64,000 bases of DNA from Ruminiclostridium hungatei (GTDB taxonomy: Bacteria; Bacillota; Clostridia; Acetivibrionales; DSM-1351): contig NZ_MZGX01000017.1 of the NCBI RefSeq assembly GCF_002051585.1, forward strand, positions 55,953-119,952. Reading direction: 5' to 3'. Shown one piece after another: positions 56,076-64,000 of this stretch. The position numbers and the translations under genes were made by a program. The stretch's first letter is position 1. Each line of letters begins with the position of its first letter. The notes beneath the pieces were generated by a model. The model did no database searches. It saw only the letters and a list, made by a program, of their open reading frames with translations, and was not told where the DNA came from.

Positions 56076-56111
56076 TTAGCGAAAAACCACCTCAACATTT
56101 TTTACAGACAT
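56076..56111 (-). CDS. Putative leader peptide MSVKNVEVVFR
   Basis: 11 codons plus TAA on the minus strand. AGGAG (56120-56124) lies 8 nt before the ATG, an ideal site, and a consensus sigma-A promoter is 64 nt upstream. The frame is followed by hairpins (AATGCC/GGCATT and GTTGC/GCAAC) and the terminator at 55944-55970, the arrangement of ribosome-mediated attenuators. Too short to classify; its significance rests on this context. Confidence 0.55.
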   Translation of the reverse strand: MSVKNVEVVFR

Positions 56112-56174
56112 TAAAACAACTCCTTTCACCTGAAATTTCAATCCTTTGCAGTTTCAAAATACTGCATCATTTTC

Positions 56175-56203
56175 ATTATATTGGCGTTTCCAGGCAATGT
56201 CAA
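56175..56203 (-). promoter_or_regulatory. Consensus sigma-A promoter of the leader-acetyltransferase unit
   Basis: Minus strand TTGACA (56198-56203), 17 nt, TATAAT (56175-56180): a perfect match at all twelve positions. Transcription would start near 56168, giving a leader of about 365 nt. Confidence 0.85.
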
Positions 56204-56450
56204 CGGAGATTTTAATTATAGCTGTTTTATCCCGGTCCAGAAGTAACTTTTACAGGTCAGGCTTGATTTATTCCTGACTTCGGCAGTCACTCCAAATTTT
56301 ATTATATGAGATAAATCATGCCTGGTCTGGTCTTATTCACATTCAGCATACGTATATTAATAAAATACTATTTTCAGTTATAATGTCTGAAAAAAAGTAT
56401 AGATATATATTACCGACACATGATATAATTACTTTCTGGAGGGCTGTAAT

Positions 56451-56807
56451 ATGGAAGAAACCTTAAGACTGATTCTTGAAAAACTCAACAGCATGGATTC
56501 CGATATAAAAGAGATAAAAAGCGACGTGAACGGCTTAAAAAGTGACGTGAACGGCTTAAAAAGCGACGTGAACGGCTTAAAAAGCGACGTGAACGGCTTA
56601 AAAAGCGACGTGAACGGCTTAAAAAGCGACGTGAGGAGTTTGGAAAAGCATGTTTTGATTATTGAAAATAAGCAAAGTGAAGATTCCAAAGCTTTATATG
56701 ACGGATATCGTCAGGCTCTGGAAAATACCCTTGAGATAAAAAAGGATATTAAGGCTATAAAGGAAATCTTAGATGTCCACGAAGTAAAATTATTAAAAGT
56801 GAAATAG
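56451..56807 (+). CDS. Coiled-coil protein with SDVNGLK heptad repeats
   Basis: 118 residues; TGGAGGG 8 nt before the ATG. The N-terminus MEETLRLILEKLNSMDSDIKEIK leads into five to six perfect heptads of SDVNGLK (encoded by 21-nt repeats), then a further helix to the C-terminus. The whole chain is a probable parallel coiled coil; no signal peptide or membrane anchor. Relatives with DxxxLKxxV heptads occur widely in Firmicutes, with function usually unknown. Repeat number may vary between strains. Confidence 0.8.
   Translation: MEETLRLILEKLNSMDSDIKEIKSDVNGLKSDVNGLKSDVNGLKSDVNGLKSDVNGLKSDVRSLEKHVLIIENKQSEDSKALYDGYRQALENTLEIKKDIKAIKEILDVHEVKLLKVK
56520..56640 (+). repeat. 21-bp tandem repeat, about 5.8 copies
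   Basis: Unit AGCGACGTGAACGGCTTAAAA. Copies start at 56520, 56541, 56562, 56583, 56604 and 56625 (last one diverging). Only one base (AGTGAC in the second copy) differs among the first five. In frame within the coiled-coil gene; not a CRISPR. Confidence 0.92.
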
Positions 56808-56811
56808 ATAA

Positions 56812-56835
56812 TCCGCCAGGAATGGCGGGTTTTTT
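56812..56835 (+). terminator. Terminator of the coiled-coil gene
   Basis: CCGCCA (56813-56818), loop GGAA, TGGCGG (56823-56828), closed by a T-G wobble and followed by six T. Confidence 0.88.
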
Positions 56836-56900
56836 GAGTATAATTTTTCAAAACCTTGAGAGGTCTTTCGCTCCTAATCAGACCGCTATTTGTAAATTGC

Positions 56901-57515
56901 TTAATATACACCCGGTATCAGGCGATATTTTGTGTGCTTGCAATATTGTTCAAATTCTTCTTGAAATTGCGTGGTCAATGCCTTTTCTTCAACATGTATT
57001 CTTACCCCATAGCAAATAAGGCAAATTACAAAAACACCGATAATTCCCAGGATATGGCCATATGCACAAGCCACTCCTAACAGGCTGATAATGCTCCCTG
57101 TATAAGCGGGATTTCTGACAATGCCATACAGCCCGGTTTGAATGAGATGCTGACTGTCTGTTGTCTGAACTGACAATGTGAAGGCGTGTTTCAAAGTCCC
57201 AACCGCCGTACAACGTACTATTATTCCGGCAACAATACAGACTATTCCGATATAATATGTAAAATGGGGAAGTAGCCAGTTTCTCACAGCTTGTGGCATG
57301 CTTTGGCTTCTAAAAAAGGCACCGGACATTACACTGCAGCACCAGCCTATAATAATCAGCCAAAAAGTTCCATTATCAGAATGTTTTTTTGAACTGTCCC
57401 GGCTCCCTTTTAATGTTAAAAACCATATTATGCATTCGGAAAGCAATAGTGCTCCTAAGACATACATCAAGACATTATATTCTATAATATTTGCAAACTT
57501 ACTCGGGTCACCCAT
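56901..57515 (-). CDS. Isoprenylcysteine carboxyl methyltransferase-family membrane protein
   Basis: 204 residues; AAGGAAG before the ATG. Five or six membrane helices. The ICMT signature is the C-terminal TGLYGIVRNPAYTG (H/R-NP motif) with VEEKALTTQFQEEFEQYCKHTKYRLIPGVY, the E..L...F...Y..Y...R..R.IP pattern of the family. Bacterial members methylate varied substrates; true isoprenylcysteine is absent in Clostridia, so the substrate is unknown. Confidence 0.88.
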   Translation of the reverse strand: MGDPSKFANIIEYNVLMYVLGALLLSECIIWFLTLKGSRDSSKKHSDNGTFWLIIIGWCCSVMSGAFFRSQSMPQAVRNWLLPHFTYYIGIVCIVAGIIVRCTAVGTLKHAFTLSVQTTDSQHLIQTGLYGIVRNPAYTGSIISLLGVACAYGHILGIIGVFVICLICYGVRIHVEEKALTTQFQEEFEQYCKHTKYRLIPGVY

Positions 57516-57634
57516 CTTTATTCGCTTCCTTTCAAATTCCGGTTTTTAGCGGCGTATTCTACAAATAACCAACAGGTATTTTCCTATGACTATTTATCCA
57601 ATCATAACACAGCAATGTAAATTTTCATTATAAC

Positions 57635-58484
57635 TCAAGGTACACAAAGTGGCTTTTCTTTTCCTCCTCGTTGTTTTATAGCATACATGGCATTATCTGC
57701 GTACTGGATTAATACCTTTGGGTCAATTGAATCCTGGGGAAAAAACGCTATCCCAATACTTATCCGAATGCCTAAGGTAGCATCCCCCCATTGAACCGTC
57801 CTGGCAACCCTCATTGAGAATTTTATCAGCCAATACTGAACATTCTTTCTTATCATTGGTAAATGGCTGAATCACTAAAAATTCATCTCCGCCAAGTCTT
57901 CCTTGTTATATCTGCCTTTCTTACCACCGCCTGTAATCTTTCAGCAACTTTTCTTAAAACCCCGTCTCCTGAATTGTGCCCGTGTATGTCGTTTATGGTT
58001 TTGAATTTATCAACATCAAAAAGCATAGCTGAAAACATGAGCTTGCTACGTCTTGCTGGTTCTATGGTTCTTTCAAATTGCCGCATAATAAATCCCCTAT
58101 TTGAAATACCTGTAAGTGCATCATAATTAACCAGATACCTTATTTTTTCCGCTTGTTCCCGTTCTGTAATATGACGGATGATGTGAATTCTTATCAACTC
58201 ACCCTTTATGTCAATACTTCTTGAACTTACTTCAAAAGGAAAGTCTGTACCATCTTTTGCTACATGGATACCTTCAGATATTATTCCTGTGGAAGCAGAA
58301 ACTTCCATTTGTCCTTTATATTCACTCATCATTGAAGGTGTCATATTTGTTTCAAATTCATTTTTAATAGCTCAATATACGAGTAACCGTATTTGTCTGC
58401 TGCTGTTTTGTTAGCATCAATAATACTTCCATCAGCTTTTAAATATAAAAGAATATCATGAGCATTTTCAAATAGTATGAAATG
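57635..58484 (-). pseudogene. Decayed PAS-GGDEF diguanylate cyclase gene
   Basis: Minus-strand remnants in different frames join into one protein: a PAS segment (FENAHDILLYLKADGSIIDANKTAADKYGYSY split here; residues before the frameshift near 58340), a PAS/PAC region, and GGDEF-domain sequence (YLVNYDALTGISNRGF, LFDVDKFKTINDIHGHNSGD). After a one-base insertion near 57900 the GGDEFLV motif appears in the next frame, and after another near 57810 ISIGIAFFPQDS resumes in the following frame. A stop codon precedes the PAS segment and no start is present. At least three lesions, so not functional. Confidence 0.85.
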
Positions 58485-58492
58485 TTATTAAT

Positions 58493-58939
58493 TTAATCAG
58501 CTCTCCACAAAGTGAACTTCCCTGTAATAAGATTGACTTCCGAACTACTTCCATAGATAATCGCTCCCAAATATTCCATTTCATTTTCTTCACTTTGCTC
58601 GATAGCTTGCGCTAGTTCATCATCATGCCCGGTTTCAAGCATTTGCTTCGGAAAATCATGTAATTTTATATCAGGATGATTTGTACGTACATCTTCAATT
58701 ACACTTCTTAACCTTCCAGGCTTTACCTTCGTGCAAATAAATGGATATTTGGAAATTCCGGGATGCTTGATATTGCTTTTGTCCACCAGGAAGGTTCTCC
58801 CCATAAGAGAGCCTTCGCTATATGCACCTAAGGATATCGCTAAGTGTCCAATTACATTTAACGCAACTTCTGGTGAAATTTTTGAAGATAAAATAGCAAC
58901 AATTTTTTTTTCATTATACTCATATACATTTTCTGACAT
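58493..58939 (-). CDS. DUF2000-family protein
   Basis: 148 residues; GGAGG 6 nt before the ATG. KKIVAILSSKISPEVALNVIGHLAISLGAY is the DUF2000 opening, and the fold resembles peptidyl-tRNA hydrolase type 2 (Pth2). Family function is unknown. It begins 29 nt after the carrier gene stop and is the last intact gene of the radical SAM operon. Confidence 0.82.
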   Translation of the reverse strand: MSENVYEYNEKKIVAILSSKISPEVALNVIGHLAISLGAYSEGSLMGRTFLVDKSNIKHPGISKYPFICTKVKPGRLRSVIEDVRTNHPDIKLHDFPKQMLETGHDDELAQAIEQSEENEMEYLGAIIYGSSSEVNLITGKFTLWRAD

Positions 58940-58968
58940 TTCATTCCTCCATATTGGATACTACATTT

Positions 58969-60345
58969 TCAAATATTCATGACAACAGCTAACATAATTA
59001 GAATTATTTGTATTATAATAAAATAGCAATATAATTTCAAGAAATATTTATACCATTGGTCTATCCCTATCTTCATTACGCCACAAATTGTTGCAGCCCC
59101 AATTGGCCAAAATAAATACCCAAAACCATTACCAAATTGGTAAGTAAGTATTGCGATATTCCTGCTTAAACCCAGCAAATCTGCAACCGGGGCTAAAATT
59201 GGTATAGAAACAACGGCTTGCCCGCTTCCTGAAGGCACAAAAAAACAAAGAATATTTTGAATAATAAGCATGGCTACTCCTGCAATTTCTTTTGGCAATT
59301 GCAGGAGCAAATGTGAAAGATAATTGATTATTGTATCTATGATATTTCCTTCGGTTATAATAACCTGAATCGCCCGCCCAAAACCAATAATTAATACTGT
59401 AAACATCATTTCTTTTGATGAATTAATAAATTTTTCACATATATCATTAATACTTATTTTATTAATAAAACCTGTAATGAACATAGAAATGAAAAATATA
59501 GCTGCAATTTCTGATAAATAGAAATCATAATAAATCACACCTACTCCAATAAAAACAATAATTAATAAAAAGGAAGCAAGAGAAAGTATTTGTTTTATTT
59601 CCAATTTATGTATATTGTTTTGTATGCTATTTACATTTAACGTGTGGTCTTTGTTTTGTTCAATACCGTTTGTCAAATTACTTTTTATTCCATGGGCATA
59701 TTTCAAAACATAAAGAATAGTAACAGCTATAAACAGGACGAATGCACAAATCCTGAAGATAAATACCTTCGGCTCCATTAAAGGTATGTTTGCAATATTA
59801 CTCGCTAATCCTATACTAAATGGATTGATTGTAGCAGCTGCGAAGCCCACTCCACTTCCAAGAATAACAATACTTCCGCCAACCAGTTTGTCATAACCTA
59901 ATGCTATGGAGATTGCCATAAAAATTGGAACAAACCCCAGCACTTCCTCGTACATTCCTAAAGTTGAACCACATATGGCGAATAAAATAATAAAAATCGA
60001 GATAATCATAGTATCTCTACCACGCATTTTAACCAAAAGATAATTAACAAATGCTTCAAGTGCCTTTGATTCTAATAAAATGTTAACATATCCATATGCA
60101 AACAGTAAAAAAAAGCTGATATCTGCTGATTCTACAAATCCATTAAATATATCAACAAACATTCCCCACAGTGAAACAGGTGTTGCTTGTACATATTTAA
60201 AACTATCCGCAAGTATTAATTCTCTGCCGAGATTATTGTCGAAAATCCGGGTAAAATTGCCTGCAGGAATAATCCAAGTCAATATTGTTGCCGTGATTAT
60301 AACTCCGAACATAATAACATATGTATGAATTGATTTTTTTCTCAT
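58969..60345 (-). CDS. YfcC/DcuC-type anaerobic carrier
   Basis: 458 residues from ATG 60345 (GGAAGG upstream; a more distal ATG at 60384 lacks a site). About 11-12 membrane helices in two repeats. FLLLFAYGYVNILLES, GSTLGMYEEVLGFVPIF and the second-half FVPSGSGQAVVSIPILAPVADLLG match the YfcC family (putative dicarboxylate, amino acid or short-chain fatty acid carriers of anaerobes). Lies 59 nt after the 529-aa gene; likely moves a substrate or product of the operon (inference). Confidence 0.85.
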   Translation of the reverse strand: MRKKSIHTYVIMFGVIITATILTWIIPAGNFTRIFDNNLGRELILADSFKYVQATPVSLWGMFVDIFNGFVESADISFFLLFAYGYVNILLESKALEAFVNYLLVKMRGRDTMIISIFIILFAICGSTLGMYEEVLGFVPIFMAISIALGYDKLVGGSIVILGSGVGFAAATINPFSIGLASNIANIPLMEPKVFIFRICAFVLFIAVTILYVLKYAHGIKSNLTNGIEQNKDHTLNVNSIQNNIHKLEIKQILSLASFLLIIVFIGVGVIYYDFYLSEIAAIFFISMFITGFINKISINDICEKFINSSKEMMFTVLIIGFGRAIQVIITEGNIIDTIINYLSHLLLQLPKEIAGVAMLIIQNILCFFVPSGSGQAVVSIPILAPVADLLGLSRNIAILTYQFGNGFGYLFWPIGAATICGVMKIGIDQWYKYFLKLYCYFIIIQIILIMLAVVMNI

Positions 60346-60404
60346 AGCTATTAAAACCTTCCTGTTAAAATACCTATATTTCATATTTATAGTGGTTATT
60401 CTGC

Positions 60405-61994
60405 TCAGAGAATGTCTTCTAAAAATTCTTCCTTACTCTGATTTATAATGCACCTTCGAAAATCCGGGTGATTTCTACCAACAACATAATGCGAATAAAA
60501 GTTATAAAGCGTAGGAAGCGCATTCATGTGTGCATGTTTTAAATTCATCTCTGGAATTTTATCAATTATGTCCGGCATTAAGTCATGCATTTCTTTCAAA
60601 TCACTATAATTATACAGCCCCATGTTATCCTTACAATCAAAAGCTGCTGTGTGCAAGGAAATTTCAACTGGTATCCCTTTAACTTCATCAGCTTTTTCAA
60701 CTTCATTAATTCCGTATAAAAAAGTACAGAACTTCTTCTGAATCTCCTTAGCATACATTGATTGCAGCGGACCTCCTACCGGCAGAAAACCCACACTAAG
60801 ATATATTACAATTAACATGGCACAGGTGGGGGTAAGTTCCCTGTTTTCCAGTTCTCCTGCCAGAACTTCCGGTTTGTACTCCTTCAGATCAAAATTCGGA
60901 GTTGTAACAAGGGTCTTTTTTGCATTATGAATAATTCTATGGAATGGAGAGGTCATATAATAACTATCATCTGTTTTAATTTTACTCCAGCCAGACCGGA
61001 CATCAGCCAACTCTTCAACAAATTTAGTTAAAATACCCGGGTTATTGAATACCCTAAACCACCAACTCTCTTTGTCTCTTAATTGAGCTATAAAAAACTT
61101 AATAATTGTCTGGTTAGATAATGTAATTTGCTCTACGCCCAGTCTATCAGAGTTTATCAAATCATCGAACAGTTTTTTATGCACATTTATCGTTCTACTA
61201 AAGAAATCAGATGCATCCCGATTAAAAGAATCACTGATAGAATTGATTTCCGTCAGGATTTCTGTGAATTTTTTCATGACATCTCTACTGGCATTAGCTT
61301 CTTTTAGTACTTCCAATGTGGTTTCCAGCGATACATTATCGCTTTTCAACCTATTAATAGTTTTTGCTGATATTTCATTTTTTTTATCATTCAGAACTTT
61401 TTCCAAATCACTTAATAGAGACGCTTTTGTTAATTCTTTCAGTTTTTTGATACATAAATCAATTTTATCATTTTCAAGATTATACCATTCAACGCATCTA
61501 CTGATATCTCCTGATAGATGTATTCTAGTGCTTATTTCCGGAGTGATTTCAATGACAGATGGAGAGTTTGCGGAACTAAAGGGAATGTCTGTTACATATA
61601 TGCCAAAATGAACGGATTGTCCATATCTCTTTGCCATGGCGACAGATATAATATATGCGTTCCATGTCAGGTTTGAATCAAAATCAATACCATAAAAATT
61701 ATCGAAACTTTTAGGAAAACTATAATGTGTAGCTGTTTCTGCCATAAAGTGGTTGTCAAGGCGGGATTTTATCAAATCAGCTTTACTTTTCCCATAAAAT
61801 TCGTAAACATCCTCCACAATCATTTTTTTTAATATAACGCTTTCAGGAAAAATCCTCTCATTAACCTCGTACTCATAAAGAGGACTATAAAACTCATTAA
61901 CAGTACGAGATGCATTATTTAATAACTTGACATATGGATTTACATCGTATACCAATAATTTCATTTCTTTAATTAACACATTTGTATTTTTCAT
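60405..61994 (-). CDS. Unknown 529-residue protein coupled to a radical SAM enzyme
   Basis: Start ATG overlaps the radical SAM stop codon as ATGA, indicating translational coupling. No family recognised. Residues about 1-165 look alpha/beta with FMAETATHYSFPKSFDNFYG and GQSVHFGIYVTDIPFSSA segments. About 170-300 is strongly helical, possibly coiled coil. The last 200 residues hold SLHTAAFDCKDNMGLY and ALPTLYNFYSHYVVGRNHPDFRR. Several conserved-looking His/Asp/Cys residues hint at an enzyme. No signal peptide or membrane segment; one hydrophobic stretch (about 395-412, CAMLIVIYLSVGFLPVGG) could be buried. Confidence 0.8.
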   Translation of the reverse strand: MKNTNVLIKEMKLLVYDVNPYVKLLNNASRTVNEFYSPLYEYEVNERIFPESVILKKMIVEDVYEFYGKSKADLIKSRLDNHFMAETATHYSFPKSFDNFYGIDFDSNLTWNAYIISVAMAKRYGQSVHFGIYVTDIPFSSANSPSVIEITPEISTRIHLSGDISRCVEWYNLENDKIDLCIKKLKELTKASLLSDLEKVLNDKKNEISAKTINRLKSDNVSLETTLEVLKEANASRDVMKKFTEILTEINSISDSFNRDASDFFSRTINVHKKLFDDLINSDRLGVEQITLSNQTIIKFFIAQLRDKESWWFRVFNNPGILTKFVEELADVRSGWSKIKTDDSYYMTSPFHRIIHNAKKTLVTTPNFDLKEYKPEVLAGELENRELTPTCAMLIVIYLSVGFLPVGGPLQSMYAKEIQKKFCTFLYGINEVEKADEVKGIPVEISLHTAAFDCKDNMGLYNYSDLKEMHDLMPDIIDKIPEMNLKHAHMNALPTLYNFYSHYVVGRNHPDFRRCIINQSKEEFLEDIL

Positions 61995-63388
61995 AATTCT
62001 TCATTCAGCCATCCTTGTGAATCTGCAAAATCCACTAATGAATGTATTTCATTTGCATATTTTCCTAACATTTTTCTAAAATCATTGTATTCCTTTGCAG
62101 ATTCCAAATTGAAAAAACACCGGAAATAATCTCTCTGAAGTTCTTCCAGGCTGAGAATGTCCTTTTGATAATATTTTTCTGGAAACCGTTTCAGGATTTC
62201 TTTATATGCCGGTGAGCCCGGACTAGGTTCAATTAAGTTAGCCACCATCTCTTTAGGTGCTCTTCCCAATTCTGAATAAATAATTTCGTATACCTTGGTA
62301 GCATTCTTAACAGTATTTTTTAGTGAAGTCTCATTATCCCCAGGTAGTCCAAGAACATAGCTTGCTGTAACATCTATTCCATTGGCAGCTAAATATTCTG
62401 CTGCCAGAATATTTTGCGCAGGAGTGGAGTCTAATTTATTACAGCGCCTCATTACCTCTTCGTCACCTGACTCAAATCCAATAACCACATCAACTACACT
62501 TAGTTTTCTAAGTTTTTCTGCCATCTTATGATTAACACGGTTTGCTCTCCCGAAAACCCCCAATTCGTATGTCTGTGAAATTTTTGGTTTGCATGCAATG
62601 ACTTCATCTATCCATTTTTCTGAAAACAATAAATCATCACCTACATCAAATATATAGGTTGTAAGTCCCTCCATTGCACATTGCTTAATATCTTCCCAAT
62701 ATAACTCGGCAGATTTAAATCTGACCCCCTGATCGGCACGTCCACAAAATACGCATGCGTTACTGTTCAACCGATTTCCGCACCCTTTATGAGAGTATAT
62801 CCTAAGATAATTGTCATACTTGTGGTCAGAAAATACCGATTCTTTTAGCCGCTTCTGATAAGGTTTCAAATCAGCTCTGCTGTAATCAATCGGTAAAAGA
62901 TTTATATCAAAGGGCTTATTATATGTACAGCATACTTTACCATCTTTGTAATATGCTATATTGGGAATACTTTCAATATTATCAGAGTTCAGTAGCTTCA
63001 ACCAACCTTCTTCCCCATCACCAATAATTATATAGTCAATTAAGTGATGTTGGTTGATAAGTATAGCTTCATACATTTGAGAGGCATGATGTCCTCCTAT
63101 AATGTTAATTCCTCCATAAGAACGTACTGCTTCAGCTATTTCCAATGAGTTCTCATAGGAAATCAACTGTATGCTTTGTCCTACAAATTCAGGCTTATAT
63201 TTAGTTATATAAGCTAATATTTCATTCTGATTATAAACAATACTACCATCCAGAATATCAATCATCTTGCCATTACTATACAAATAATTCTCCAGTGCAA
63301 CTAATCCCAAAGACGGTGCATAATGTGTATCAGCATCCTTATATTTGTAGTCAATAGGTGTAAAAATTAAAACAGCATCACTATTCAT
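61991..63388 (-). CDS. B12-binding-type radical SAM enzyme with CX8CX2C motif
   Basis: 465 residues from ATG 63388, placed 8 nt after GGAGG; the TTG 15 nt upstream overlaps that site. The N-terminal Rossmann-like domain (about 1-145) has SLGLVALENYL, FVGQSIQLISY and IIGGHHASQM, as in B12-binding radical SAM proteins, but lacks the cobalamin DxHxxG motif. The cluster cysteines are C203, C212 and C215 in SHKGCGNRLNSNACVFCGR, that is CX8CX2C instead of CxxxCxxC. The rest of the barrel is normal (FDVGDD, GVFGRANRV, VIGFESGDEEVM, ASYVLGLPGDNE). Reaction unknown. First gene of the operon. Confidence 0.88.
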   Translation of the reverse strand: MNSDAVLIFTPIDYKYKDADTHYAPSLGLVALENYLYSNGKMIDILDGSIVYNQNEILAYITKYKPEFVGQSIQLISYENSLEIAEAVRSYGGINIIGGHHASQMYEAILINQHHLIDYIIIGDGEEGWLKLLNSDNIESIPNIAYYKDGKVCCTYNKPFDINLLPIDYSRADLKPYQKRLKESVFSDHKYDNYLRIYSHKGCGNRLNSNACVFCGRADQGVRFKSAELYWEDIKQCAMEGLTTYIFDVGDDLLFSEKWIDEVIACKPKISQTYELGVFGRANRVNHKMAEKLRKLSVVDVVIGFESGDEEVMRRCNKLDSTPAQNILAAEYLAANGIDVTASYVLGLPGDNETSLKNTVKNATKVYEIIYSELGRAPKEMVANLIEPSPGSPAYKEILKRFPEKYYQKDILSLEELQRDYFRCFFNLESAKEYNDFRKMLGKYANEIHSLVDFADSQGWLNEEL

Positions 63389-63555
63389 ATTCATTTCCTC
63401 CAATCACATCAAGGCAGTGTCATGTCTACGGCTACTCAAATCAAAATATACTAAACAGGCAATTCCAGCTCACCTTCTATCTTTTTTATGACCTGTTATT
63501 TAGTTTCTATATCCAAACAATATGATTTCGTCTTATTTATCCATTTTATTACTAA

Positions 63556-63610
63556 TTATGGTATATTTTTATTATTATGTTAATATATACCATAATATAA
63601 TATTTGTCAA
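63556..63610 (-). promoter_or_regulatory. Promoter with overlapping operator for the radical SAM operon
   Basis: Minus strand TTGACA (63605-63610), 17 nt, TATATT (63582-63587). A perfect 11-bp inverted repeat (TTATGGTATAT 63556-63566 and ATATACCATAA 63585-63595) covers the -10 and start region, as expected for a repressor site. TGTCAA/TTGACA (63605-63622) forms a second small palindrome at the -35. The leader to the start codon is about 185 nt and carries nothing recognised; bases 63623-63860 also appear empty. Confidence 0.65.
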
Positions 63611-63880
63611 TTATATTTGACATTATTCTTGTATATTCCTTGAATGACATTTAACATTCAGTGGCCATATCATAATTGAACAAGGTTAAATAAAAGCAAA
63701 ACTGTCTCTACTATCGCTTCTTTAACAGGAAAATATCCTGCCGCTCAGCACATACTATTACTGATATTCACCGGGATTAGTTAACAGGCTTCTTGGCAAT
63801 TACCCGGGCCAGACTCACACTGGCAAGTGTGCTCCAGCTTGCTGGACGCACATAAAATAAAAACACCTACTTGAATGATA

Positions 63881-63936
63881 TGCTCCCTTTATGAGAGACA
63901 GTGAAATAACAAACACTGTTTATCATGAAGGGAGTA
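63881..63936. repeat. Inverted repeat at the start of a putative insertion sequence
   Basis: TGCTCCCTTTATGAGAGACAGTG (split arm 63881-63903) and its complement at 63914-63936 match at 19 of 23 positions, with a 10-nt loop. It directly precedes the partial transposase-like reading frame, like the left end of an IS element with a hairpin over the ribosome binding site. Confidence 0.5.
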
Positions 63937-63941
63937 TTTTT

Positions 63942-64000
63942 ATGCCACAAAAATTTAGAATAGTGGTTACTGAAAAAATTAAAATCACTCGAGAGTATTT
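63942..64000 (+). CDS. Start of a possible transposase, cut by window edge
   Basis: Reads MPQKFRIVVTEKIKITREY and continues beyond the window. GAAGGGAG lies 5-8 nt before the ATG. The short basic N-terminus and the preceding inverted repeat suggest the first ORF of an IS3-like element, but only about 20 codons are visible and the assignment is tentative. Confidence 0.5.
   Translation, partial: MPQKFRIVVTEKIKITREY

Noticed and set aside
55944..56120. c-di-GMP (GEMM) riboswitch suggested by ACGCAAA and GGCAAAG motifs on the minus strand
   Set aside because: The GAAA tetraloop receptor arrangement and second conserved hairpin are absent; a leader-peptide attenuator explains the layout better.
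55967..56215. 82-codon plus-strand frame in the leader of the acetyltransferase
   Set aside because: It is antisense to the promoter, leader peptide and hairpins and has no ribosome binding site.
56520..56640. Regular short repeats that could suggest a CRISPR array
   Set aside because: Units are contiguous 21-bp tandem copies without spacers and are in frame within a coiled-coil gene.

Overview
The window looks like a chromosomal segment of a spore-forming, strictly anaerobic member of the Clostridia, plausibly a Ruminiclostridium-like mesophile. The evidence is a sporulation gene (spoIIP), a Spo0E-like phosphatase, an oxygen-sensitive acyl-CoA dehydratase activase, a K+-independent H+-pyrophosphatase, a hisS-aspS pair behind a T-box, GGAGG ribosome binding sites and frequent TTG/GTG starts. 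The species assignment is inference. No rRNA, tRNA or CRISPR array was seen.

Layout. 1-12 kb: the start of lepA (cut by the window edge), a secreted stalk-domain protein, spoIIP with a small membrane protein, a zinc-ribbon protein, glycerate kinase, a VanRS-like two-component pair, and a methyltransferase coupled to an unknown membrane-anchored protein. 12-32 kb is a nearly continuous minus-strand housekeeping block: a giant activase, aspS, hisS (sigma-A promoter plus T-box), hemZ, a metallo-beta-lactamase-fold hydrolase, dtd, relA, apt, recJ, holA and comEC. Two near-identical 275-bp MITE-like elements lie inside this block, and one supplies the stop codon of aspS. 32-38 kb: an NlpC/P60 hydrolase behind a c-di-AMP riboswitch, acetyltransferase and small regulatory genes, then marR-yhgE with matching palindromic operator candidates. 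38-47 kb: hppA, an O-acetylhomoserine sulfhydrylase-like enzyme, rqcH, an aminotransferase and a DUF362 protein.

47-54 kb is a probable iron-responsive cluster: a DtxR-family repressor, two half-size ABC transporter proteins, an AraC regulator and a DUF2798 membrane protein. Two near-identical DtxR-like palindromes flank the divergent promoters. A structured RNA ending in a terminator sits in front of the DUF2798 gene.

54-64 kb is accessory. It holds an acetyltransferase behind what looks like a leader-peptide attenuator, a heptad-repeat coiled-coil protein, an ICMT-like methyltransferase and a decayed PAS-GGDEF gene. It then holds an AT-rich four-gene operon: a B12-type radical SAM enzyme with an unusual cysteine motif, an unknown 529-aa partner, a YfcC-type carrier and a DUF2000 protein. 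That operon is the best candidate for an undescribed system. The window ends inside the start of a putative insertion sequence.
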